64,000 nucleotides of DNA from Amycolatopsis granulosa. GTDB taxonomy: Bacteria; Actinomycetota; Actinomycetes; Mycobacteriales; Pseudonocardiaceae. The notes beneath the pieces are model-generated. The model was not told the DNA's origin. It did no database searches and saw nothing but the letters and a program-made list of their open reading frames with translations. Numbering within the stretch: the first letter of the stretch is position 1; every line of letters starts with the position of its first letter. The stretch spans positions 5,022,001 to 5,086,000 of the forward strand of contig NZ_JAANOV010000001.1 in NCBI RefSeq assembly GCF_011758745.1, given 5' to 3'. Below, piece after piece: positions 33,889 through 41,486 of the stretch. The translations under genes and the position numbers were made by a program.

Positions 33889-34353
33889 ATGAGCACGATC
33901 ACCGAATCCGTCGACGTGGACGTCGACGTGCACACCGCCTACAACCAGTGGACCCAGTTCGAGTCCTTCCCGGAGTTCATGGAGGGTGTCGAGCAGATCC
34001 GGCAGATCGACGACACGCACACGCACTGGGTGACCAAGATCGGTGGGGTGACGCGCGAGTTCGACGCCACCATCACCGAGCAGCACCCGGACGAGCGGGT
34101 GGCGTGGCGGGCCGACTCCGGCCCGAGCCACGCCGGGGTCATCACCTTCCACCGCCTGGGGGACAACCAGACCCGCGTGACCGCGCAAATGGACATCGAC
34201 CCGGACGGGTTCGTCGAGAAGGCGGCCGACAAGCTGGGCATCCTGGACCGCCGGGTGCACGGGGACATGGAGCGGTTCAAGGCGTTCATCGAAAAGCGTG
34301 GCGGTCAGGAGACCGGCGCGTGGCGGGGTGACGTGGACCGCCCGGGCAGCTGA
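33889..34353 (+). CDS. SRPBCC (cyclase/dehydrase) family protein
   Basis: 154-residue SRPBCC protein with the pattern Phe-Glu-Ser-Phe-Pro-Glu-Phe-Met-Glu-Gly-Val near residue 25, typical of Streptomyces cyclase/dehydrase-like stress proteins. The C-terminal helix includes Asp-Arg-Arg-Val-His-Gly-Asp-Met-Glu-Arg-Phe-Lys. It probably binds a small hydrophobic ligand or lipid; no reaction is known. A strong AAAGGAGA site precedes the ATG. The stop overlaps the udgX start (TGATG). Confidence 0.88.
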   Translation: MSTITESVDVDVDVHTAYNQWTQFESFPEFMEGVEQIRQIDDTHTHWVTKIGGVTREFDATITEQHPDERVAWRADSGPSHAGVITFHRLGDNQTRVTAQMDIDPDGFVEKAADKLGILDRRVHGDMERFKAFIEKRGGQETGAWRGDVDRPGS

Positions 34354-34994
34354 TGGCCACGAGTACCCGGCGCGACGCCGCCGAGTTCGTGCCGGACAGC
34401 CGCTCGCTGGACCGGCTCCGCTCGGCGGCGCTGCGGTGCCAGGGTTGCGACCTCCACCGGGACGCGACGCAGACCGTGTTCGGGGACGGCCCGGCGCCGG
34501 CGAAGGTGCTGATGCTCGGGGAACAGCCGGGGGACAAGGAGGACGTCGCGGGGGAGCCCTTCGTCGGCCCCGCGGGCCGGCTGCTGGACCGCGCGCTCGA
34601 CGAGGCCGGCGTCGACCGCTCGCAGGTGTACGTGACCAACGCGGTGAAGCACTTCAAGTTCGTCCGCGGCGAGCGGGGCAAGCAGCGGATCCACAAGAAG
34701 CCGTCCCGCGGGGAGATCGTCGCGTGCCGGCCGTGGCTGGTGGCCGAGCTCGAGGCCGTGCAGCCGGCGGTGGTGGTTCTGCTCGGGGCCACCGCCGCGT
34801 CGTCGCTGATGGGGCCGTCGTTCCGGGTGACCGCTCATCGGGGTGAGCTGCTGCCCGCGCCGGAGGAGTTCGGCGGCCGGCCGGAGCGGGTCCTGGCCAC
34901 CGTGCACCCGTCCTCGGTGCTGCGGGCACCGGACCGCGACGAGGCCTACGCCGCGCTGGTGGCCGACCTGCGCTCGGTACCCGAGATGATGTAA
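34353..34994 (+). CDS. udgX: UdgX, uracil-DNA glycosylase superfamily (covalent uracil binder)
   Basis: 213-residue family-4-like uracil-DNA glycosylase of the UdgX branch. It has the Gly-Glu-Gln-Pro-Gly-Asp-Lys-Glu-Asp motif (about residue 53) in place of the Gly-Glu-Ala-Pro-Gly of family 4. It also has a Lys-Gln-Arg-Ile-His loop, whose His forms a covalent bond with DNA at the uracil site in mycobacterial UdgX. Cys residues for a 4Fe-4S cluster are visible (Cys-Gln-Gly-Cys near residue 30, others later). It is co-translated with the SRPBCC gene. Confidence 0.93.
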   Translation: MATSTRRDAAEFVPDSRSLDRLRSAALRCQGCDLHRDATQTVFGDGPAPAKVLMLGEQPGDKEDVAGEPFVGPAGRLLDRALDEAGVDRSQVYVTNAVKHFKFVRGERGKQRIHKKPSRGEIVACRPWLVAELEAVQPAVVVLLGATAASSLMGPSFRVTAHRGELLPAPEEFGGRPERVLATVHPSSVLRAPDRDEAYAALVADLRSVPEMM

Positions 34995-35046
34995 CCCCCG
35001 CCGCTGGGCGCCGGGACGGGCCGGGGCCGTCGGGGCGTGAACTGGA

Positions 35047-35077
35047 GGAGCCCCTCGCCGGGAGGGCGAGGGGCTCC
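35047..35077. terminator. Bidirectional hairpin between udgX and hemerythrin gene
   Basis: A 13-base-pair perfect stem with a five-base loop lies between the convergent udgX and hemerythrin-like genes. It has no T run. It could stop transcription from both sides. Confidence 0.75.
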
Positions 35078-35103
35078 GGAAACGGCGCGGGGCTGCGTGC
35101 GGT

Positions 35104-35667
35104 TCAGGTGTTGCGCTTGGAGAGCCGGTCGCGGAGCTTGTCGATCAGGCCGGCGCCCGGGTCGAGGATCATGTTCAGCGGCGGGCGGTCCGGGGCGCTG
35201 GGGTGCGGGCGGGTCGGTGCCATCTTCTTCGCCCGCTCCACCTTGTCGCCCAGGTCCTGCAGTTCCTCGGCCGAGCAGGCGGCCTGGAGCTTGGGCAGCA
35301 GGTCCTGCTCCTCGTCCTCGATGTGGTGCCGGATGTCCTGCATGAGCTGCCGCATCAGCTCGTCGAAGCGCGGGTCGGTCGCCGGCACCTCCTCGAGCTG
35401 CTTCATGACCTCCTCGGCCTCGGCGTGCTCCTCCAGTTCGTGGTCGGCGAGCTGGTCGCCGTTCTCCAGGTACTTGCGGGCCGCCGGGTACATGAACTGC
35501 TCCTCGGCGACCGAGTGCCGCACGAGCTCGGCGATCACGTGGTCGGCGAGGTCGCGGCGGTGCTCGGGGGTGCCGGTGCCCGCCTCCAGCTCGGTGAAGA
35601 CGCGCTCGACGTGCCGGTGGTCGGAGATGATCACCGAGATCAGGTCCGGTTTGTCCGTGGCGGTCAT
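35104..35667 (-). CDS. Hemerythrin-like HHE domain protein
   Basis: 187-residue protein with an HHE domain (about residues 10-150). Metal-binding His and Glu residues occur in Asp-His-Arg-His-Val-Glu, His-Ser-Val-Ala-Glu-Glu-Gln-Phe-Met-Tyr-Pro, Asp-His-Glu-Leu-Glu-Glu-His and Arg-His-His-Ile-Glu-Asp-Glu-Glu-Gln-Asp. Such proteins bind a diiron centre and act in oxygen, peroxide or nitric oxide stress. The C-terminus is basic and Pro-rich. A good stress-sigma-like promoter lies 43 bases upstream. Confidence 0.9.
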   Translation of the reverse strand: MTATDKPDLISVIISDHRHVERVFTELEAGTGTPEHRRDLADHVIAELVRHSVAEEQFMYPAARKYLENGDQLADHELEEHAEAEEVMKQLEEVPATDPRFDELMRQLMQDIRHHIEDEEQDLLPKLQAACSAEELQDLGDKVERAKKMAPTRPHPSAPDRPPLNMILDPGAGLIDKLRDRLSKRNT

Positions 35668-35709
35668 CGTGGCTCCGTTTCGGTCCGTTCGAAGATTCCA
35701 CTCGAACCG

Positions 35710-35734
35710 GTACCCACCCGATCCGGGGCTAACC
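35710..35734 (-). promoter_or_regulatory. Candidate SigF/SigB-type promoter of hemerythrin gene
   Basis: On the minus strand GGTT (35734-35731) is 15 bases from GGGTAC (35715-35710), a strong -10 match. The promoter abuts the P450 stop codon. Confidence 0.5.
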
Positions 35735-37012
35735 TCACGGGTGAGCCGTCAGGCGCAAGGAAAAGTTGTCGAAGGTCGCCGGCAGCGGACGGCCGGGCAC
35801 GGGTTTCGGTGCGGAGTCCACTGTGTAGTCCCGGTCCCTGATCATCGTCGCGAGCACGGCCGATGTCGTGAACAGCACCAGGTTCTTCGCCGGGCACTCG
35901 CCCGGGCCGGCGCTGAACGGCACCAGTGACGGTTCCCGCTGCGCCCGCCCGTCCAGCCAGATCTCCGGCGTGAAACGGTGCGCGTAGGGCAACCGGGACT
36001 CGTCGCGGTGGAACAGCGGCGCGAAAATCAGCAGACCGGTGCCGGCGGGCACCCGGTGCCCGTCCCAGTCCAGCTCCTCGGTCGTGTCCCGCAGGATCGC
36101 CGGCGTCGTCGGCCACAGCCGCACCGTGTCCAGCACGCACGCTCGCAGGTAACCCCGCGCCGCTCCGGAGGCGAGGTCCTGGCGGGCCTGCTGCCGTTGC
36201 GCGGGATGCGTGGCCAGCAGGGCCAGTGTCCGGAACGTCACCATCCCGGCCGCGTCGAACGCGAACAGCCAGTGCGCGACCTGGCTCGCCGCCTCGTCGT
36301 CGGCGGCCGACGCCCCGGCCAGGCTGTCCCCGTCCGCGTGCGCCAGCAGCGCGCGCACCCGGCCGAGGAACTCGTCCCGCAGCCGGCGCCGCCGCGGCAG
36401 CAGGTAGGACCAGTTCGCCGCCACCCGCAACCGTTCCAGCAGGTCCGTGGTCACCTGGTCGTCGCGTGCGTGGTCGCCGAACACGATCCGGCGCACCAGC
36501 CGCCACCACACCGGGGCGAACGTGTCCCAGTCCAGTGGTCCGGGCCCCAGCGCGCCGAACTCGCCGGCGACCTTCGCCTCCACCGCCGGCGCCAGGTGGT
36601 GCACCGGACGGCCGGTCTCCAGGGCGCGTTCGTTCCACTCCCGGCGCCGTGCGCGGTCCGGCTCGCCGGAGATCAGCACGCCGTGCGGCTGGAACTGCGA
36701 CAGCGCCGCGCGTTTCTCCAGGTTCGCCGGGGTGAACGGCTCGGGCGACCGGGCGAGCACGCGCCCCACGTCGTCGGCGGACAGCACCAGGGCGAACGAC
36801 CGGCCGGGCACCGCCAGGCGCAACAGCCCGGGGCCGTGTCGCGCCCGCAGCTTCCGCAGGGTGCGCACGGCGGAGGCGTCGGCCTGGACCCGCTCCAGTG
36901 CGGTCATCACGCGGGGGCGGCGTTTGATCACCCCGCCGGCCAGCGCCGGGCCGACGACACCGGTGAGCACCCGCACCGTCTCGGGCACCGAGGCCGCCGG
37001 CAGCCCGCTCAC
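35735..37012 (-). CDS. Cytochrome P450 with altered motifs
   Basis: 425-residue P450. The haem-binding loop Phe-Ser-Ala-Gly-Pro-Gly-Glu-Cys-Pro-Ala is present with the Cys ligand; the usual Gly after Cys-Xaa is Ala. The K-helix motif Glu-Xaa-Xaa-Arg reads Asp-Thr-Val-Arg. The I-helix reads Ala-Ala-Gly-Met-Val-Thr-Phe, without the usual acidic residue before Thr. It probably hydroxylates a substrate, but these changes may alter oxygen activation. The GTG start overlaps the esterase stop (GTGA), so it is the last gene of an operon. Confidence 0.9.
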   Translation of the reverse strand: MSGLPAASVPETVRVLTGVVGPALAGGVIKRRPRVMTALERVQADASAVRTLRKLRARHGPGLLRLAVPGRSFALVLSADDVGRVLARSPEPFTPANLEKRAALSQFQPHGVLISGEPDRARRREWNERALETGRPVHHLAPAVEAKVAGEFGALGPGPLDWDTFAPVWWRLVRRIVFGDHARDDQVTTDLLERLRVAANWSYLLPRRRRLRDEFLGRVRALLAHADGDSLAGASAADDEAASQVAHWLFAFDAAGMVTFRTLALLATHPAQRQQARQDLASGAARGYLRACVLDTVRLWPTTPAILRDTTEELDWDGHRVPAGTGLLIFAPLFHRDESRLPYAHRFTPEIWLDGRAQREPSLVPFSAGPGECPAKNLVLFTTSAVLATMIRDRDYTVDSAPKPVPGRPLPATFDNFSLRLTAHP

Positions 37013-37911
37013 CGCGTCACCAGCTCCGCGATCCGGGCCAGGGCGTGTTTCGCTTCCGGGATGTTCGCGATCATCCACGCGTGGAACATCCCGCCGTACT
37101 CCCAGTACTCCAGTGGCACGCCCTGCGCGGCCGCCTTGTGGTACAGGTTGCGCGCGTCGGCGAGCAGCACATCCCGGGTGCCGATGAAGCAGCTCAGCGC
37201 ACCCAGGCCGCGCAGATCGCCGTGCAGGGGGCTGACGAGCTCGCTGGCCGGGTCCAGCGCGCCGGCGTAGAGGCGGCCTGCCTCCCGCAGCCCGGTGATG
37301 CCCAGGTACGGGTCGTGCCGGTCGTACCCGGGCTGTGCCGGGTCGGTCATCGTGATGTCCAGCCACGGCGAGAGAAGGACGATCTCCTTCGGCTGCGGCC
37401 GCCCCTCGTCGCGCAGCGCCCGGGCGAGCGTCAGGGAGAGGCCACCGCCGGCCGAGTCGCCCATCAGGATCTGCTCCCCGGGCGCCACGCCGCCCAGCAC
37501 TTCCTTGTAGGTGGCCTGGATCATCGACAGCGTCTCGTCGTAATGGCTGCCGGGCGCCAGCGGGTACAGCGGTGCGGTGACGGTGCAGCCGGTTCGCCCG
37601 ATCAGCCGGGCGAAGAACTTCCAGTGGTCGCCCTGGATCTGGTGGACGTACGCCCCGCCGTGGAAGTACAGGACGTGCCGCGGGGCGGCGTTCGCCCTGG
37701 GCCGCAGCGTGTACACCGGATGCCCGTGCACCTCGGTGCGGTCGATGTCGAGCTGGTCGCGCACCGCGGGCGGGGGCACCGCGTTCTCCCGCTGCTGCCG
37801 TGGTCCCATGCTCTTGCGCAGGGCGTCCACATCGGTGAACGTGCGTTTGCGCCCGGTGAGCAGCATCTGGGCGATCAGCAGTTTGGCGTGCAGGCTGGTC
37901 TTCCCGATCAC
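37009..37911 (-). CDS. Alpha/beta hydrolase (hormone-sensitive-lipase type esterase)
   Basis: 300-residue esterase with the oxyanion motif His-Gly-Gly-Ala-Tyr (about residues 84-88), the nucleophile Gly-Asp-Ser-Ala-Gly-Gly and a C-terminal His in Met-Phe-His-Ala-Trp. It should hydrolyse short or bulky carboxylic esters. GTG 37911 lies ten bases after a GGGTAA box. It is coupled to the P450, which suggests a common substrate. Confidence 0.9.
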   Translation of the reverse strand: MIGKTSLHAKLLIAQMLLTGRKRTFTDVDALRKSMGPRQQRENAVPPPAVRDQLDIDRTEVHGHPVYTLRPRANAAPRHVLYFHGGAYVHQIQGDHWKFFARLIGRTGCTVTAPLYPLAPGSHYDETLSMIQATYKEVLGGVAPGEQILMGDSAGGGLSLTLARALRDEGRPQPKEIVLLSPWLDITMTDPAQPGYDRHDPYLGITGLREAGRLYAGALDPASELVSPLHGDLRGLGALSCFIGTRDVLLADARNLYHKAAAQGVPLEYWEYGGMFHAWMIANIPEAKHALARIAELVTR

Positions 37912-37920
37912 CGGTGGCGG

Positions 37921-37945
37921 TTACCCTGCTCCGCGGCGGCGAAAC
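37921..37945 (-). promoter_or_regulatory. SigF/SigB-type promoter of esterase-P450 pair
   Basis: On the minus strand GTTT (37945-37942), a 15-base spacer and GGGTAA (37926-37921) match the stress-sigma consensus exactly. The predicted start lies only a few bases before GTG 37911, so the mRNA may be leaderless. One of the strongest matches in the window. Confidence 0.65.
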
Positions 37946-39970
37946 TCAGACCAGATCGCGCGGGAACCGGCGCTGCCAGTTGCGGGAGAACACCCGTTGC
38001 GCACCCTCGTACCCGTCGAGCGTCGCGTGCAGCACGAACTCGGTGGGCGTGCAGGACAACACGGTGTGCGTCTCCGTGCGGGCCTCCCAGTCGCCGCGCG
38101 CGAACGTCATGCTCCACTTCGTCTCGCCGCGCACCGAGGCGAAATCGTCGGCGACCGAGCTGTAGCGCTCGTAGGCGCGGCGGGACACCTCGAGGTCGAT
38201 GTCGTCCAGCCGCACGGTGCCCGAGTCCTTGACGATCTCCAGGGCGGAACGGTAGTCGACCAGGTCACGCGACACCGTCCACCGCTGTTCCCCGGGCCGC
38301 AGCACGGTCGAGGTCATCGGCGGCGAGCCCTCCGGCTCGCCGAACACCGGGCCGGTCACCTCGTCGGACTCCCGGATCGGCCGGACCGGCAGCGTCAGGC
38401 TGCTGCCCTCCGGGTGGACGGTCAGCCGGGCCGGTTCCGGCGCCGGCCACGCCAGCGGCCAGTACGAAGTGGACAGGGACAGGCGGATCCGGTGCCCTGG
38501 CGGGAAAGCCTGCGCGACCCCGTTGAGCTCGAGCTCGACCTGGTAGCGCTTGCCGGGTTCGAGCGGCTGGGGGTCGTGGTGGCTGTCCCGGTGGGTGAGG
38601 TTGAGCATCCCGTAGGTCACGCGGGTGGCGCGCCCGTCCGGGTGCACATCGGACAACCGGGCCGCGACCATCGCCACGGGTTTGTCCACCGACAGCTCCA
38701 GCCGGACCTTCGGCGCGCCGAGGATCTCACACGTCTCGGTCAGTTCGTCGCCGTCGAACACCAGCGACCCGCCGTCCTCCTCGCGCTGGTCGTAGGGCAG
38801 GTCCGGCGGTGCGTTGTAGGAGGCCCACTTGCCCGCGAACTGGCCGACCGACAACGGGGACTCCACCGGCAGCGGGGTATCCGCCACCTCCTCGCCGCGG
38901 CGCGCGATGCGGTGCGGCGCCAGGGGGTAGGTGCGCCAGTCGATGTGCGGCGAGGGCCACTGCGGCTCACCGACCCACCGGCCGGGACGCTCCTGGTAGG
39001 ACGTGGAGGGCGGCACGCTGTCCTGCATCCAGGTCAGCAGCATCGGCCCGTCCATCGCGCCGTTGTCGCGGTCCTTGAGCCAGTGGTCCCACCAGCGCAC
39101 GACCTCCTGCAGGTACCCGATCGCCGGGCCGGGCTCGCCCAGGTGCGGGTACTTGTGCGACCACGGGCCGATCAGGCCCTTGCGCGGCACGGACAGGTTC
39201 GCCAGCAGCCGGGTGACCGCGTTGGAGTAGCCGTCCGCCCAGCCGCTGGAGGCCAGCACCGGCACCTGGACGTCGCTGTAGCTTTCGCACACCGAGGCGT
39301 GGCACCAGTACTCGTCGCGGCGCTGGTGCTCCAGCCAGGTGTCCACCCACGGCCCGACGCCCTCGATCCGCTCGCGCCACATGTCGCGCCAGCGCTCACC
39401 GACCAGGGCCGGGTCCGGCGGCAGCGTGCTGTAGGCGAACATCGTGCCGGCCTCACCGAGGTTGTCCGACAGCATGCAGCCGCCCATGTAGTGGAAGTCG
39501 TCGGAGTAGCGGTCGTCGGTGAACGAGGAGATGACGATGGCCCGCAGGCTCGGCGGTTTCCGCGCCGCCACCTGCAACGCGGCGAACGCGCCCCACGAGA
39601 TACCCATCATGCCGGTGCGGCCGTCGCACCACGGCTGCGCCGCGATCCAGGCCAGCACGTCCTCGGCGTCGCGCTGCTCCTGCTCGACGTACTCGTCGGT
39701 CAGGACACCCTCCGACTCGCCGGTGCCCCGCAGATCCACCCGGACGCACGCGTAGCCGTGCCCGGCCAGGTAGGGGTGGTGCACCGAGTCCCGGACCGCG
39801 GTGAGGTCCCGCTTGCGGTACGGGATGTACTCGCAGATCCCGGGGACGGGTTCGCCGTCGGAGGACACCGGCCGCCAGATCTTCGCGGCCAGCCGCGTGC
39901 CGTCCGACACCGGTATCCAGACGTGTTCTTCCGCAGTGATCTCGTACGGCAGGGAGCGGACCTCCCGCAT
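37946..39970 (-). CDS. CocE/NonD-family alpha/beta hydrolase
   Basis: 674-residue protein of the X-Pro dipeptidyl-peptidase/cocaine-esterase family. The nucleophile elbow is Gly-Ile-Ser-Trp-Gly (about residue 145), with the oxyanion Tyr in Tyr-Ile-Pro-Tyr-Arg. A beta-sandwich C-terminal domain (about 430-600) contains the Gly-His-Arg-Ile-Arg motif. Enzymes of this family act as esterases, acyl-peptidases or acyltransferases. It follows the ATP-grasp gene by six bases and is likely in the same operon. Confidence 0.88.
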   Translation of the reverse strand: MREVRSLPYEITAEEHVWIPVSDGTRLAAKIWRPVSSDGEPVPGICEYIPYRKRDLTAVRDSVHHPYLAGHGYACVRVDLRGTGESEGVLTDEYVEQEQRDAEDVLAWIAAQPWCDGRTGMMGISWGAFAALQVAARKPPSLRAIVISSFTDDRYSDDFHYMGGCMLSDNLGEAGTMFAYSTLPPDPALVGERWRDMWRERIEGVGPWVDTWLEHQRRDEYWCHASVCESYSDVQVPVLASSGWADGYSNAVTRLLANLSVPRKGLIGPWSHKYPHLGEPGPAIGYLQEVVRWWDHWLKDRDNGAMDGPMLLTWMQDSVPPSTSYQERPGRWVGEPQWPSPHIDWRTYPLAPHRIARRGEEVADTPLPVESPLSVGQFAGKWASYNAPPDLPYDQREEDGGSLVFDGDELTETCEILGAPKVRLELSVDKPVAMVAARLSDVHPDGRATRVTYGMLNLTHRDSHHDPQPLEPGKRYQVELELNGVAQAFPPGHRIRLSLSTSYWPLAWPAPEPARLTVHPEGSSLTLPVRPIRESDEVTGPVFGEPEGSPPMTSTVLRPGEQRWTVSRDLVDYRSALEIVKDSGTVRLDDIDLEVSRRAYERYSSVADDFASVRGETKWSMTFARGDWEARTETHTVLSCTPTEFVLHATLDGYEGAQRVFSRNWQRRFPRDLV

Positions 39971-39976
39971 GGCCGA

Positions 39977-41260
39977 TCAGACCTCCTCGAACTCGAAGTG
40001 CAGCGAGTCGATGGTGCGCTGGTACTTGTCCTTGAGCTCTTCCTCGCTGTCGGCGCCGACGTAGACGAAGGCCAGTTCGTAGCTGTAGCTGTCCTGGGCG
40101 TCCATCTCGGACAGACGTTGTCCCTCGGCCGGCACGATGTCCACCTCGACACCGGGGATCTCGGCCCGCAGCCGCTCCAGTTCGGCGGCGGTGGGGACGC
40201 GCTTGACGATGCCGTCCTCGAACCGGCGGTGGTACCACTTCGCCGCGATCCGGTACTCGCCGCGGCCGCGCGGCATCCGCGGGCGGCGGCCCAGGCCGAG
40301 CTCGATCATGTTGTAGTGGTCGGGCACGCCGTCGACGTTCTCGAACATCTCCGCGTGCGACTGCGAGTGCCGCGGGTTGATCTCCAGCAGCTTCACCTCA
40401 CCGGTCTCCGGCCGGCAGAAGAACTCGATGGAGAACGTGGAGTTGTTCAGGCCGATCTGCTCGATGACCTTCGTCGACACGTCGCGCATCTTCTGCACGA
40501 CCGGTTCGGGCAGCTGCGACGGGTACTGGTGGCGCAGGAACGACGAGCTGTCCGGGTAGTTCAGCGAGTCCAGCGCACCGTAGACGACGACTTCGCCGTC
40601 GTACACGAAACCCTCGGTGGCCGCCTGCTGACCGGTCATCTCCTCCTCGGCCAGCGCGGCGAGCGCGCCCGCCTCGGCCACCTCGGCCGGGATGTCCACA
40701 TCGGTCACCTGGTCCAGGATGTACTGGAACGGCTTGCCGACGCGGCCGATCCCGGCGCGGATCTCCCGCACGGCCTCGGCGAAGTCCTGTTCGTCCTTGA
40801 CGTGGAAGGCCAGTTCGGACGAGAACGACTTGACCGGCTTGAGCCACATCGGGAACGACAAACCCGCCGGTGGCTCCGGGTCGCCGTCGAGGTCGACGAG
40901 CGCGAACTTCGGGTGCGCGTCGGTGACCTTCTGCTGCTCCAGGCGGCTCCAGTACTTGTGCTCGCACTTGAGCACGCCTTCCAGGTTCGGCGTCGGCAGG
41001 CCGTAGCGGCGGCCGAGGATGGGCACCATGGTGGTCACCGGGAAGTCCCAGTAGCCGACGATGGCGCCGATCTTCCCGTCGAAGGCGTCCAGTTCCGCCA
41101 CGGCCCGGTCGATCAGGCCGGCGATGTCGATGTCGCCTTCCTGCACGTCGGCCTGCGACAGCAGCGCGTGGTAACGGTAGTCCTCCGCTCCGGGCACCCG
41201 CCGCAGGGTGCGCATGTTCGCGTCGTCGAGTCCCAGCACGAAAATGTCGGTTCCACTCAC
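39977..41260 (-). CDS. ATP-grasp carboxylate-amine/thiol ligase
   Basis: 427-residue ATP-grasp protein of the biotin-carboxylase-like group. Visible are Pro-Met-Trp-Leu-Lys-Pro-Val-Lys (about 155-162, ATP-binding Lys), the Gln-Tyr-Ile-Leu-Asp-Gln segment and Glu-Ile-Asn-Pro-Arg (metal and nucleotide binding). It should activate a carboxylate as acyl phosphate and join it to an amine or thiol; the substrates are unknown. The GTG at 41260 is the best start. It leads the ATP-grasp/CocE/esterase/P450 run. Confidence 0.88.
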   Translation of the reverse strand: MSGTDIFVLGLDDANMRTLRRVPGAEDYRYHALLSQADVQEGDIDIAGLIDRAVAELDAFDGKIGAIVGYWDFPVTTMVPILGRRYGLPTPNLEGVLKCEHKYWSRLEQQKVTDAHPKFALVDLDGDPEPPAGLSFPMWLKPVKSFSSELAFHVKDEQDFAEAVREIRAGIGRVGKPFQYILDQVTDVDIPAEVAEAGALAALAEEEMTGQQAATEGFVYDGEVVVYGALDSLNYPDSSSFLRHQYPSQLPEPVVQKMRDVSTKVIEQIGLNNSTFSIEFFCRPETGEVKLLEINPRHSQSHAEMFENVDGVPDHYNMIELGLGRRPRMPRGRGEYRIAAKWYHRRFEDGIVKRVPTAAELERLRAEIPGVEVDIVPAEGQRLSEMDAQDSYSYELAFVYVGADSEEELKDKYQRTIDSLHFEFEEV

Positions 41261-41308
41261 CCCGAGTTGATCCCCGTTGCCGCCCAACGGTAAACACCGG
41301 CGGGTGAT

Positions 41309-41314
41309 GGGTAA
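41309..41314 (+). promoter_or_regulatory. GGGTAA stress-type -10 between divergent genes
   Basis: GGGTAA lies in the space between the ATP-grasp gene (minus) and the FAD-Rieske gene (plus). A weak GGTAA is 15 bases upstream. It is 173 bases before ATG 41487, so the link to that gene is uncertain. On the minus strand GGTTAC-N15-GTTTAC could serve the ATP-grasp gene. Confidence 0.3.
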
Positions 41315-41486
41315 CCTCGGCCACGTGCCCGATTTCGCCCGCGTACCGGCGGAAACGCGGTCCGGGGCGGACACCGGAACCGGTGCCAGGACGGGCGGTG
41401 CGGCACGGTGACGACGAGGACAACCGTGACGACCGGCACAAGGATGAGCGGGCGGCGGATGTGCGGCCGGCGGCTCAGCGGGTCCG

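Noticed and set aside
35735-37366. Extended 543-residue version of the P450 gene
   Set aside because: The extra N-terminus overlaps the esterase gene in another frame and has no P450 character. GTG 37012 overlaps the esterase stop as expected.
41317-41410. Small + strand frame of about 28 codons before the FAD-Rieske gene
   Set aside because: It has no ribosome site, no recognisable features and low-complexity composition; chance is the simplest explanation.
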